From Pardosa pseudoannulata (lineage: Eukaryota; Arthropoda; Arachnida; Araneae; Lycosidae), in NCBI GenBank assembly GCA_032207245.1, contig CM063503.1, positions 58,350,869 through 58,414,868 of the forward strand: 64,000 bases of DNA, given 5' to 3'. The notes beneath the pieces are model-generated. The model ran no database searches. It had not been told where the DNA came from and was given only the letters and a program-made list of their open reading frames with translations. The position numbers and the translations under genes were made by a program. Shown here piece by piece: positions 48,317 to 60,345 of this stretch. Numbering within the stretch: position 1 is the stretch's first letter; every line of letters begins with the position of its first letter.

Positions 48317-50224
48317 AAACATCATTTCTTGGTCATCGCTTAGGCATATAGCTGTCACTTAGGGCGCAAAGCCGTCGTATATATCACAATTTTTGTTAGT
48401 ACTGCAATAAATTTTGTAATTAAATGTTCTACTTGTAAATATAATTTCATAAGTATTCTAATTCACTGTTAAATATAAGTACATATGTATTATAAGCTAA
48501 ATATTCGAAAATAAACCAATAGATCCAACGTACATCATGGCGTTATATCTTTGTCCTAATTGAACTTAAGCACAGAATTATAAAATAATCAGTATAATAA
48601 AACTACATGCACTGTCTAATAAAGTGTAGTATCAAAACAATACATCAGTTATAGTTCTTTTTGAAAATTGGAAAAAATACAATAAAATACAATAAAATCT
48701 AATAATAGGACCAAAGTACAAGAGCTTCCCTTACTCAGCTTAAGTCCTTCACTGAAAAGTGGGAAACTGCATTTGATCCCCTGTATATTCATAACGGGGA
48801 TAAGACACGAGGTACAGAAGAAATGAAATCCGTTTCAAATGTGATACGGTAACAATAAAAAGAGTCATGGATGTACACGAAATCGCGACAAGAAAATAAC
48901 ATAAATTTATATGCATGTCTTTGATTTTAGAATACAGATATGACCAAAATATTTATATACTAGTAAACACACATATGTTGTTTTAAATTGTATTTCGGAA
49001 GGCTATCAGTAATTTGATGATCTGTAACTCATTAATTTTGGGCACTAAAAGTATTTTGCTTCTTCATCAGGAAATAAAATATGTTTAGAGAAAAACTTGA
49101 TATTGAAAATAATTTTCTGTTATTTAAGAAAAAATTCTGCTATTTAAGAAAAAAGTACAATAGCCAGTCTTCGACCTGGGTATCATAATTACTGATGGCA
49201 CTTATTCTTTTGAAAATACTTTTAAATCTACTTATAACACAAATACACAAGTCTCTTAATACACAAGTCTCTTACAAGCATGTTAATAATTGTATCTTGA
49301 GATAATCCGTAATAAGTACACTTTAAGGGCACATTATAATTATCCGTTTATTTTCAAATGTAAAATACGTTATTGTGGTTTAAAAGAAAAGCAAAATATA
49401 TCGTGTATCTTACTTTTTTTAGATCTACTGATAACTAAATTCGTTTTAGTACATTATTTTCACGTATAATTCAAACATTTAGTTATTTCACGCTGATAAA
49501 GCAGCCAAGCAGTGATTTTTCTTCCGACTCTATTTACAAATATTGAGACTTTAAACTGAAAAATTATTTTTATCTCAATAAAATACCGCTTATATTACTC
49601 AAGGGTACTGTAACTTTCTGATAGTAAAAGAGTTTTTAGAATCAGTTCAATAGTTCCAGAGATTAATCACTAGATACACACATATTTACATCTTTATAAT
49701 GTAAGTGTAAATGTCACCCAGGACTGGTCAAACTAGCTTATATTACAGAAAACATCCTTTCTATAATTAGAGAAAATATAGATTTTTTTTTTTTTTGCAA
49801 AAGTGTATTTAAGAGAAAAATCTCTCGAGATGAATCATTAACTATGTGAAATTAATACAAATAAAGAAATCCCAAGACCATAACTAGGCTGAGAATTCAT
49901 CATTTTTGGGGCATGAGAGTTAAAATTTAATAAAGATGGTATCGTGACACAGAATTTGTAACAATCGTTCAGAAGAGAAACTTTCAGCAAAACATGTATT
50001 CACAGGTCCGGCAATACATTCAGCTCTGCGAGAGTACGGAGAGTTCTCTTTTCATAGAGAGTATTGTGGAACTGTCAAGGGCAATAATAAACGATCATTG
50101 ATCCATATGACTTCTAGATTAACACAACGCCAACCAACTGCGAAGTCGGAAAATATATTTTGAAAAGCATAAAAAGAAACTTATTTTATGGATGTATCTT
50201 TGGAATTTATATAATTAGGGTTTT
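48317..50224. other. AT-rich intergenic DNA with one balanced-composition patch
   Basis: No gene called. Short tandem duplications occur at 49115-49153 ('atttaagaaaaaa(a/g)t') and 49240-49276 ('acacaagtctctta' twice). Between about 49940 and 50155 composition is more balanced and short frames such as MYSQVRQYIQLCESTESSLF (from 49994) are open, but no domain, start context or splice structure supports an exon. Confidence 0.4.
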
Positions 50225-50640
50225 AATAAAATTTATGTTTTTAAATCATACCTATTTCTTTTAGACTTTGACCACTATGCGAACACAAAATGTTTAATCC
50301 TTTTTTGTCCCGTCTGCTATTAAAATTTAATAAACTTGAGTAATTACACTTAAAGTGATCATGAAAACATTTTTACTAAGATTTTCTTTTTGATTTTTGT
50401 TAAATACTGCTGTCATTAATATGCTTACATATTGTGAAAACAAAAATAACGTGTGAGATTTATTCGTGTAATTTTAATGAGAGGAAAATTTCTCAGTTTT
50501 AGAGCTTGTCAAATTGCACAAATGTGCTCTTTTTTCAGTAAAGTATCAAACAAAATCCAAAATAATACAAAACAATTAACTAATAGTGAGTAACAGAGGA
50601 CATCGGTTTAGTTCAAATAAAAGCCTTATCTTATTAACAT
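50225..50640 (+). repeat. Dispersed repeat P4, copy 2 (single minisatellite unit)
   Basis: Collinear with 38420-39095 in the same orientation: 'gaacacaaaatg', 'taataaacttgagtaattac', 'aacgtgtgagatttattcgt', 'acatcggtttagttcaaata'. It is about 260 bp shorter because it lacks the 51-bp minisatellite expansion. Confidence 0.7.
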
Positions 50641-52856
50641 GCTTTGAACTTTCAGTAAGTGAGATTGGACCTCAAATGCAAAACAATTACTTAGTGAAAT
50701 TCTGAAATTAAATATTTTTAAACCTTTAAATCAGTCTCGTTGGGAGTAGACTACAAAAGAGACATACAAAGCATTTCTCATTTAATAATTATTGTTTTGG
50801 TACTTATTCTGTTCAAAATTAAATTATTTTAACAGAATGACACTTTATCATCTTGTGGAGTTTAACCCTCCAGTGACAAAACTGTGTAATACGATTAGCT
50901 CTTGTTTATAAAGGCATAAATGTACAGCCTCTAATTTGTGGTTCTGAATTTCAAGTATCGTATATTTTTGTCGTTAAGTTACGACTTCCTCCTCCAAAGC
51001 AGAGTTGGTCATACGAATTAAGAACGATCATTGTGATTAAAAGAACTTTTCATGCACTTTTTCTATCTCAAACCTCGAATGCCACAGGGTTGTAATTTAA
51101 AAATGAGAATTTTTACAATACCATGTGAACAAACAGTAAGATGAAATTTAAAGCCATTTTTAGGTATCCCTTGAAATACCTAGTCATAGAAAGTATTTGA
51201 GCCAGCACTAAAGCACATTAGCATGAACAATTTATGAGCCATTAACACTCTTAAAATCTACAGAGAAGCTTAATAACGATTTTGACTAGTGTAATAATGA
51301 TAGATTAAATGCGCAATGAAATTGTATGCTTAAACGGCGTCATCAATTTTAAGAAACTGGAAAATGTTGAATTTTTGTTATTTTTTGCCTTTCCATGTCT
51401 TTTTATTATTATTATTCACAATTATTGAAATTTTGTTGCATTTATTCTCCTATACCTATTTTAAGTATTTTTAAATATTTTTCTGAATTTAATTTGTTTC
51501 TTTAAAAAAAACTAAATAAAAAGTAAATGTTGTTTTAAAAATTTTGTAAATCTGGTGCCATACGGATTTACAACACAAACTGAGTGTTATTAATAATTTT
51601 TGCACTTTCGTAAACAATAAAGACTAGGTAAAATTCTCCTCTTATTTAAATTTTTAAATATATCAGAAATTTTACTCCAGATAAGTAAATTTTCAAAAAA
51701 GGTGAAACATTATAAAAGTTATATTTGAAAAACCATAAATATCAAACAAAATAGAGGAAACACTGAAACAGGTATGAGAAAATTTCTTGTCACCCTATAT
51801 TGTAATTACCATGAAAATTTAAAGTTCATAGGTGCAATTACTTTTACTAAAACTAAGCCCAAGTTAAAAAAAAAATATCATTTTGAATAAAACTCTTATA
51901 AAGTTAAAACTTTACATATTTTATCATACTTCTATTAAAATTTATTAAAGATTTTAAACATTCATAAGAGTGAAATTTTTAACGTGGTTTGTTTTAAAAA
52001 ATTAAGAACTCTGTAAGCATTATAATGTAAAAAATAAAAAAGGATTTTTCTTCAGATTTATAAGTGGTGGATACTCTTACATACACATCGTACGTACAGA
52101 TGATATTAAACAAAATATACTCGTGCGCATATGCACACACGCACACATATATATGTATTATATATACACTTCGGCAAATCTTATCTATATAATGTCGATA
52201 AATATGAACATTAATTTAAGAATTTCTACTGAAGCATTTTAAATGCTATCACCCATGTAGAGAATCAAGGTTCTATTTACAATATAGTAACTTACTATAA
52301 TATACTTCTGCAAATAAATTAGTACATTTACAGATGGTAAGCTTAAATTATCATAAATTTATTAACAACAACTCATTTTAAATTTTAATGCTTTTTTCTA
52401 ATTTTGAATAAAAGCTTGAAGTTGAAACTTCATTAGTCATTAAAGTTTAGGAAAGTAATATGAGTTTAAATGAATAGAAACTTTCAGATTTATTTTCAAA
52501 AGAAAAAAACCGTATTAATTTTTTTCAAATACCATTGAAACAGCTTCAATTAGATTTTTGAAATAAAATATTAAATTGATAATTTAAAATCAACTATTTA
52601 AAAAAAAAAACAAATATATTTTCAATCAAAACTTCATAATGAGGCAAATTAATGGGAGTTTTTAGATTATCTAAGCTACATATAAATTTAGAAATATAAT
52701 TATAACTAATGCTAACATAAAATTAATTAAGTGTCTCTATGTTTCGCAGTTTTTTAAATTTATGAAGACAACTAAACGCAATTTTTTTCTGGTGCAAGAA
52801 TTTATACTTCAAATTTCCTTAACATATATGAAAGAACTACACCAAAGAGGCAAAAT
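50641..52856. other. AT-rich intergenic DNA
   Basis: No gene seen. 'tttaaccctccagtgacaaa' at 50866 and 'tgccacagggttgtaa' at 51081 could be the ends of a decayed TTAA element, but the match is too weak to call. A CA/TA simple patch lies at 52130-52170. Confidence 0.45.
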
Positions 52857-53988
52857 CTGGTATACCTGCTTAATATCGGCCCCAAGACCAAACAGAAGTG
52901 CCGCAACACGATGCAGCATTTACTCGACTAATGTCTGAAGTAATGTTTGAGGTAACTGACACCATGAATCCTGAAGGTCTATCCATAAATCCCTATCAGT
53001 TCGAGGTGGTGATCTCTTCAGAACAGCACATTTTATAGATTGTTTATAAATAGGGCTTTTGGAGGCCAGCGGAAGTGTTTAAAGACAAACAAGTGCTCCT
53101 GGAACCACTCTGTAGCAATTCTAGAAGTGTGAGGTGTTGCTTTGTCCTACTGGAATTTCCTAAGTCCATCGGAATGCACGATATACATGAATGGGTGCAG
53201 GTGATCAGACAGGATGCTTACACACATGTCACCTATTAGAGTCGTATCTAGACTATCAAGGGTCCTATATCACTCCAACTGCATGCACCCATACCATCAC
53301 AGAGCCTTCACCAGCTCCAACAGTCCCTTGTTGACATGCAGGGTCCATGGATTCATGAGGTTGTTTCCATACCCGATCAATGCAATTTGAAACGAGACTA
53401 GCAGACCAGGCAACGTGTTTTCAGTCATCAACAGTCCAATATCTGAGTTGACGGACGTAGGCGAGGTGTAAAGCTTTGTATCGTACAGTCATCAAGGGTA
53501 CACGAGTGGGCCTTAGTCTTCAAAAGCCCATATCTATGATGTTACGTTGAATGGTTCGCACACTGACACTTGTGGATGGCCCAGCATTAAAATCTGCAGC
53601 AATTTTAGTAAGGGTTACAGTTCTGGCGATTTTAATGATTCTCCACAGTCGTCGTTAGTCCCGTTTTTGCCCGATCTTTTTCCGACCGCAACGATGTTGG
53701 AGATTTGACGTTTTACCGGATTCTCGAAATTCCCGGCACACTCGTGAAATGGTCGTACAAGAAAATCTAAATTTCATGACTACCTCGGAGATGCTATTTC
53801 CCATCTCTGAGTCTGATATAACGCCATGTTCAAACTCACTTAAATCTTGATAATCTGCCATTGTAGCAGCGGTAACCGATCTAACAACTGTACCAGACCC
53901 TTTCTGTCTTACATAGGTGTTGCCAACCACAGTGCGGTATTCTGATTATTCCCTTATCTCTTTATTTGCATACGCATGCGTATACCAG
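52857..53988 (-). mobile_element. Decayed Tc1-like (Tc1/mariner) DNA transposon
   Basis: A transposase pseudogene fills most of the span. CTGGTATAC lies at 52857-52865 and its inverse GTATACCAG at 53980-53988, giving a plausible short inverted-repeat remnant and a length of about 1.13 kb, slightly under the 1.2-1.6 kb usual for the family. Both Tc1 ends appear eroded and no clear TA duplication is asserted. The minus-strand leader contains 'gttggcaacacctatgtaag', upstream of the transposase start. Confidence 0.7.
52880..53861 (-). pseudogene. Tc1-like transposase pseudogene
   Basis: The reading starts at MADYQDLSEFEHGVI (ATG at 53861) with a paired-type helix-turn-helix: ISEVVMKF.FS.TTISRV, then GKTSNLQHRCGRKK. 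The frame meets its first stop at 53655-53657 and then continues as IAADFNAGPSTS, RTIQRNIIDMGF and YWTVDD.KHVAW. The DES motif carrying the first catalytic Asp is destroyed (about 53395-53415). The block with the second Asp survives as FQ-stop-DKATPHTSRIATEW (stop at 53147-53149). The region for the third acidic residue is deleted (SPIYKQSIKCAVLKRS), and the C-terminal DSWCQLPQTLLQTLVE block remains. It has several stops and indels and is clearly non-functional. Confidence 0.9.
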
Positions 53989-54549
53989 TTTTTTGTCTCT
54001 TAAGTTTATATAATACAAAAAGCATATTAAAACATCTTTTTTAACTAAATAAAACCAAAAAAGACATTTTTTTCATGACGTAATATGAGTTCTGTGATAT
54101 CATAGATTTAGTATATTTGAGAGTTTTGTTATATTCACCTGCTATTTTAAATAATTATAATTTATTCTTAAACAGCGATACAAGGAAAGTTTGCAGTGTT
54201 AATATTTTTAGCTAAAATTATAACTGTATATTTCTAAGTTTCATTGTTTTTATTTATCTTAAAAGGCTAAAGAAATTCTATTCAGAAATTAATATCAAGA
54301 GTTTTAGTTGATTTATTTAAGCTACTTAAATGAGTGTATATTATATTTTGGCCAATATATTTCGCATAAAACACCTGATTTCAAAAGTATTTTATATTTT
54401 TATTTGATATTTTCTTTCTATAAATTAACATTTTTGCATGCTTATAAGATGTATTTAATCTCTTTTCGTTTGTTCAATTACCACTGTATACCTTTTTTAT
54501 CGACCTTAAAGGACAGTTCATATATAATCTTTATCTATACTTTTTAAAC
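53989..54549. other. AT-rich spacer
   Basis: No gene recognised. The 79-codon frame at 54308-54547 is Tyr/Leu/Phe-rich, overlaps the array edge and has no domain. Confidence 0.45.
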
Positions 54550-56885
54550 TATGAATTAGGCATATTTATTTTGTCTCAAACATTTTAATATTGGTAATAA
54601 AAGAATATTTCACGTTTTGACTACCAAGACACCATTAAAAGATGTTTTTCGGAAAATATATAATTACTTTCTTTTGCGTCACCAAATAGCTCTCAATCGA
54701 TAAAATATCTGCTTTATTTATTTGACAGGAATATCGAAAGAATGGCAAGTAATCAAGTGTTAAAGCAGTAGCAAAATTACTTTTTCTTTATAAATAAATT
54801 TAAGAAAATTAGAAAATTAAAGTAAGTACTTTTTAAATTTTCATTAAAAATATGAATTATAATTTTCGTTCTATTTAAAATTCATGGATGAAATTCATTA
54901 AACTTTCATCGACAATTACTAGCAGAATTTAATATTTTTGCCTATTTATATGATACGTCTAGACCCTTTCAGTTTTTTTTTCTATTACTATCACTTACTT
55001 AGTTTACCAGTTATAAATGACAGTTGATAAGGAAATTGTTACCTATATTTTTAAACTATAAGTTAGATATATTTATTTAATACATCCAACCGTTTAATGT
55101 TCGCAATAAAAAAGCATTTCACATTTTGATTAGTAAGACACCATTAAATGATATTTTTCAGGAACTAGATAATTTCTTTTACGTCACAAAATAGCTCTCA
55201 ATCGATAAAATATCTGCTTTATTTATTTGATAGATATGTCGAAATAATGGCAAGTAATCAAGCGTTAAAGCAGTAGCAAAATTACTTTTCTTCATAAATA
55301 AATTTAAGAAAATTAGAAAAATAAATTAAGTACTTCTTAAATTTTCATTAAAAATAGGAATTATAATTTTCGTTCTAATTAAATTTCATGGATGAAAATC
55401 ATAAAAATTTCATCAACAATTACTAGCAGAATGTAATATTTTTACATATTTTTATGATACGTCTAGACCCTTTCAGTTCTTTTTTCTTTTACTATCACTT
55501 ACTTAATTTACCAGCCATAAATGACAGTTAACACTGAATTGTTATCTATATTTTTAAACTATAAGTTAGATATATTGATTTACTACACCCAACCGTTTAA
55601 TGTTGGTAATAAAAAAGCATTTCACATTTTGATTAGTAAGACACCATTAAATGATATTTTTCAGGAACTAAATAATTTCTTTTGCGTCACAAAATAGCTC
55701 TCAATCGATAAAATATCTGCTTTATTTATTTGAGAAATATGTAGAAATAATGGCAAGTAATCAAGTGTTAAAGCAGTAGCAAAATTACTTTTCTTCATAA
55801 ATAAATTTAAGAAAATTAGAAAAATAAAGTAATTTTTAAATTTTTATTAAAATACTTTTAATGAATTATAATTTTCGTTCTATTCAAACTTCATGGATGA
55901 AATTCATTAAACTTTCATCGGCAATTACTAGAAGAATTTAATATTTTTACATATTTTTATGATACGTCTAGACCCTTTCAGTTTTTTTTCTTTTACTATC
56001 ACTTACTGAGTTTATCAGCTATAAATGACAGTTGATACCGAATTGTTATCTATATTTTTAACTATAAGTTAAATATATATTTATTTAATACACTTAACCG
56101 TTTTAATGTTGGTAATAAAAAAGCATTTCACATTTTGATTAATAAGACACCATTAAATGATATTTTTCAGGAACTAAATAATTTCTTTTGCGTCACAAAA
56201 TAGCTCTCAATCGATAAAATATCTGCTTTATTTATTTGAGAAATATGTAGAAATAATGGCAAGTAATCAAGTGTTAAAGCAGTAGCAAAATTACTTTTCT
56301 TCATAAATAAATTTAAGAAAATTAGAAAAATAAAGTAATTTTTAAATTTTTATTAAAATACTTTTAATGAATTATAATTTTCGTTCTATTCAAACTTCAT
56401 GGATGAAATTCATTAAACTTTCATCGGCAATTACTAGAAGAATTTAATATTTTTACATATTTATAATACGTCTAGACCCGTTAATTTTTTCTTTTACTAT
56501 CGCTTACTTAGTTTACCAGCTATAAATGACAGTTGATGCCGAATTGTTATCTATATTTTTAAACTATATGTTAGACATATTGATTTAATACACCCAACCG
56601 TTTAATGTTGGTAATAAAAAAGCATTTCACATTTTGATTAGTAGGACACCATTAAATGATATTTTTCAGGAACTAAATAATTTCTTTTGTCTCACAAAAT
56701 AGCTCTCAATCGATAAAATATCTGCTTTATTTATTTGACAGAAATGTCGAAAGAATGGCAAGTAATCAAGAGATAAAGCAATAGCAAAATTACTTTTTCT
56801 TCTCAAATAAATTTTAGAAAATCAGAAGAAATAAAATAAGTACTTTTCAATTTTTAATGTAAACAGGAGCTTAAGAATTTCATTT
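54550..56885 (+). repeat. ~505-bp tandem array, 5 copies
   Basis: The block 'aagacaccattaaa' recurs near 54627, 55137, 55639, 56144 and 56645, followed in each unit by 'agctctcaatcgataaaata', 'tctgctttatttatttga', 'aatggcaagtaatcaag', 'aagcagtagcaaaattactt', 'tataattttcgttct' and 'gatacgtctagaccctttca'. Two adjacent units (about 55640-56140 and 56145-56640) are almost identical and outer ones more diverged. The unit contains the palindrome ATCGAT. No coding potential. Confidence 0.94.
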
Positions 56886-57601
56886 TTATGCGCATTTATT
56901 TTTAAAATTTCATTATTTTTCCTATCACAGCAAATCTAATTTTGTAACTTTTAATTTGAAAACTCAGAGAGTATTTTTTGAGAACTTATTGTTTTTTACT
57001 TGAATAATATTAGTTATTTTTAAAGAAATAAAAGATTAATATTTTTAAAATACATTTTGATATTATGAGCCCTAGTAACTAAAACTCTTTGTTCTCTTCT
57101 TCCCATTATTTTTCTCAAGAATATAACTTATAATAATTCTTCCTATAAAAGAAATTGAAGTCTACTGTTGGTGAATTCCCGATAGTTTCCTTTTATATTC
57201 CCAGATAGCATGCATACTTGCAGCAAGTTTGACTTTTTCTGGATAATATCTTGTCATATCAAATTTGACGCAACAAACTTGCAACAAAACTCCTGCAAGT
57301 TAGACGGAACATAAGCGACCACCCTTTGCAACGCAATTTTGCTGCAAAACTGTGGCAATCTTGTTATGACAAACTTGGAGCAAGCGAAAATTCCCATCAT
57401 TGCATGAGAGTTAAGATAATGAGAGCATGCGCAAACGTTTCCCGACCAAAGACAAGAATGACAACATGGCAGACACGCCATTCCACAAGCTGCTATGGAT
57501 CTTTTAAAAGGCATTTATTATTTTAATTATTCAAGTGTGGTTATTTTTTAAAGTAGCATTTCTCTATAATTTCCAACTATCTAAAATTTCTAATAGATTA
57601 A

Positions 57602-58468
57602 CCCCTTAAAGCACGAGTTTGGTTTAGAATTTTTTTTTAAATTATGACATATTTTCTTCACAGAAAAGGGATATATAGGTACAATGTAAGTTATTTTTTG
57701 TAATTTCAGTTTTGGGGGTGACTAGGGAGCGGCGAAAGAGTAAAGAGTATATAACAAATTGTTATACAAACAAATTGCAAACGATTTGATTACATGTTTA
57801 ACCCTCTAAGCGGTTTGCACGTACAATTCCGCCAAACCGATGGTGTTTTCAAAGCGGTTGTCACGTACAATTTTCGACCCCCAAAAACGTTCCAAAAATG
57901 GATGTAATGTACATTTCTGCCAGTGTTTGAGGTAGGAGGGTCAAGTCGACCGTTCAGAGACTTAATTCCTTTTTGACTGGGGGATGCACCCCTACTCGCT
58001 GAAACACAAGGACGCTGTTGGCTTTTCAAGGCTTTGTAAATCTCTATTTCGAAGTTTTTCGTTTGCGGTAACAGATGTATCTCTAATTGCACAACTTAAA
58101 TATCTTGAATAACTTTCGTAAAAAAATATAGATAATTTTCTTAAAGAATATTTTTATTTGTCCTTTTAGAATCCATTATTTCTTATGGGGTGATCTTCGA
58201 GACTTGACGAGCTTTAAGTGTATTAAAAATTAACAATCTATAATATCTATTTATATATCTATTTATAACCGGAAGTAAACTGACAGTAACGAGAGTATGT
58301 TTCCCCGTATTCCATTCTAGTCTACAAAGGGTGAATCATAGAACGCTTTGGCTATTGACACAATAAACCTTTAGCGTATTTTTTTAGACTTTTTTTAATC
58401 GGTGTGTTCCACTCGGAGGGTTAATTTGAATTTTGCCCGTGTCAGACACGGGCAAATGCGTTAAAGGG
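57602..58468. mobile_element. piggyBac-like MITE, family A, copy 2 (nested, itself interrupted)
   Basis: TTAA at 57598-57601 and 58469-58472. Ends are CCCCTTAAAGCACGAG and GCGTTAAAGGG. Just inside the right end the inverted repeat TTTGCCCGTGT-CAG-ACACGGGCAAA (58432-58456) matches the right end of 44337-44951. Without the family B insertion (623 bp with its duplicated TTAA) it is about 244 bp. No coding remnant. Confidence 0.8.
57802..58420. mobile_element. piggyBac-like MITE, family B, copy 2 (innermost)
   Basis: TTAA at 57798-57801 and 58421-58424. Ends CCCTCTAAGCGG and CACTCGGAGGG match 47689-48312, and the 619-bp interior aligns throughout. It lies inside family A copy 2, so family B was still mobile after that copy had inserted. 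The 100-codon minus frame at 57790-58092 shares just an LN.R.DPPTS stretch with the other copy's frame and is not supported as a gene. Confidence 0.87.
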
Positions 58469-58810
58469 TTAAATAGATGTGTTAATTCTATTAATTCACT
58501 AAGCAATATTTTCGTTTTCATGCACGTGTATTGTAATTTGCATGACAAGTTTGCTGCACGTTTGATAAGACAAGTTTGTGGCAAACTTGCACGACAAGTG
58601 TACTGTAACTTGCATGACAAGTTTACTGCAAATTGGAGTTCAAGTTTGCTGCAAGTTGGAGGTATGGTGACTTCGAAGTTTGCGTAGACTTGCTGCAGTC
58701 TTGTTTCAAATTTACAGACTTGTCATGCTGAACTTGCTGCAAATTTGCAGGCTTGCAAAGCAAGACTGCTGTAAGTTTGCTGCAAACTAAATTTGCTATC
58801 TGGGTTGACA

Positions 58811-59835
58811 CTAGCATATAGCTCGATATATGACGAAATCAGTAAAATTTTTAATTTTCCAGGAATACAAAGTATCCTATGAAGCAGGTTAAAGAAATGG
58901 TTCGTTTTTTGGCTGATAATTATCTGGTACAAGCTCAATAATTTGTTTATTATCATAATCTAAAGTCTCCCGATAATGTGAATGTAGTTTATAATCCCGT
59001 TGAATTCATTTAGTCAAGCCATGTGGTTATGTAATAAAAAACAAACACACAAATGAACAAACTTCTTAATTTTCAAAGATATATAACTTAAAAGTTAGAT
59101 ATTTATTAGTCCGTGAAATAGACACCTAGACTTTTATGAAAAGAATTTGTTGTTAATACCGGTAATAAAAATATCATTGCAACAAAAAATAATCGATGAT
59201 TAAATTTAAAATTATTACATATGTACCTAAACTATTATTTGATCCAAATATAATAGAAAATGATTTACGTAATATCTAAGTTCAGTCATAAAACGTATGA
59301 AAATAGTGCAAAGGATATTTAAATAATTTAAATAAGAAACGATTAAACGATGTGGTTAAAGGAATGACATCCCAATGCTAGAAAAAAAATGTTATTTTTA
59401 CCTATTTATTATGTGATAAATGGATACATTTAATCACCTGCTCTTAACTGGGGAAAATAGGGCTTGAAATAATGGCCTTAAAAGCTCGAAAAGGGGGGAA
59501 GAGGTGATTTCGAACGATTTAAAGACGACAGTAATTTTGCCTATGATATGAAGCATACTTATACCAATTTATTTTAGAATCGGATCGATAGTTTAGAAGA
59601 AGATAAACTTCACTCACTTTGAACTGTACTAACCCTAACTCGTCAAGAATTCAATATAGATGCCTCTATCCATTCCAGGTCCAACCACTTCATAAATTCG
59701 AGGACATACGGACAAATAACTTAGGCTATTATTACATAGGGGATTATTTTATAAAGATGTAAATAATACATATCCTAAGGGTTTTAGCGCTCAAAAAATT
59801 AAAACTGTAACGATTATTTTCATGCAATTAATTCT
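58811..59835 (+). repeat. Dispersed repeat P3, copy 2
   Basis: Collinear with 15059-15965. Compared with that copy it carries extra sequence at about 59515-59635 between the 'ggggaagaggtgatttc' and 'taaccctaactcgtcaagaa' blocks, and near 59030-59130. It begins 7 bp after the TIR element end, so that element inserted at or very near the edge of this repeat. Confidence 0.8.
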
Positions 59836-59925
59836 CAAAGTGTTTAACACTTTTTCACACAAATAGAGCGGAATTTGATATAAGTCCAAAAAATGCTATT
59901 TAATTTGGATCAAATGAACAGTTAG

Positions 59926-60105
59926 GTTTGGTTCGGTTTTGAGTGCTACGGTCTACTTTTTTGCAACACGAGGGCTGATGAGACCAGGACCTACAGCTTA
60001 AAGCCGATTCCGAACGGCTACGAACATCCAAGCCACACTAGGATTCGAACCCCACTAATTCAGGTTCCGAAGGTCAGCACACTAACCAATCGGCCATCGT
60101 TCGGC
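59926..60105 (-). mobile_element. tRNA-derived SINE with target-site duplication
   Basis: A 180-bp minus-strand copy of the CCAAA-tail SINE: tail 'gtttggttcggttttgag', body 'tgatgagaccaggacctaca' and a tRNA-like head with 'aggattcgaacccc' and 'ctaaccaatcggcca'. A 13-bp duplication aatgaacagttag lies at 59913-59925 and 60106-60118. The tail is slightly decayed (GGTTCGG), suggesting greater age than the copy at 23007. Confidence 0.93.
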
Positions 60106-60199
60106 AATGAACAGTTAGAAGCAAACAAAGAAAGAGAAAGCGTTATTTTGAAATTCGCATTACTATATACCATTATCCGCTTACTGTTGACTACCTTAC

Positions 60200-60345
60200 T
60201 TTGACATATATTTCGCATCCCAGGTCCCTTGGTCTGGAAAACGGAGACTAGCATCACAGGCCATGTCTCCCAAGTCGAGCTGTAGCACCGAGGAGTTGGT
60301 TTATACACCACTGGGCTATTTAACTCCCTCAAACATTATCATTTC
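60200..60345 (-). mobile_element. tRNA-like SINE head, fourth type (candidate)
   Basis: On the minus strand 'gttaaatagcccagtggtgt' contains TAGCCCAGTGGT, close to the Pol III A-box. About 30 nt further is 'acagctcgacttgggagac', a poor B-box. The GC-richer body runs to 'agggacctgggatgcg'. The 90-codon minus frame at 60060-60332 reads through this and the neighbouring SINE and is not a gene. Confidence 0.35.

Larger units (their letters stand above)
57200..58804. mobile_element. CCCAGATAGC TIR element, copy 2, host of a nested pair
   Basis: Ends are CCCAGATAGCATGCATACTT at 57200 and AAATTTGCTATCTGGG ending at 58804. TT occurs on both sides. Its left ~190 bp is the reverse complement of the right part of 6-322, and its right ~125 bp of the left part. 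After removing the nested TTAA element (57602-58468 plus one TTAA) it is about 730 bp long. Its right arm (58530-58680) has repeated 'gacaagtttgctgca'-type motifs absent from copy 1. Frames on either strand (57254-57514, 58384-58687) look accidental. Confidence 0.75.

Noticed and set aside
50866..51096. Possible seventh TTAA element (ends 'ttaaccctccagtg' and 'cacagggttgtaa')
   Set aside because: Right-hand TTAA is absent and the inverted match is too short.
57254..57514. 86-codon minus frame sharing PQFCSKIALQR with the frame at 162-344
   Set aside because: The shared peptide comes from homologous arms of the TIR element; the frames otherwise diverge and have no domain.
57790..58092. Frame inside family B element as a possible transposase piece
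   Set aside because: The other family B copy keeps just a short similar stretch and is frameshifted elsewhere; no transposase motif.
60060..60332. 90-codon minus frame
   Set aside because: Reads across the end of a SINE and another tRNA-like segment; no domain.
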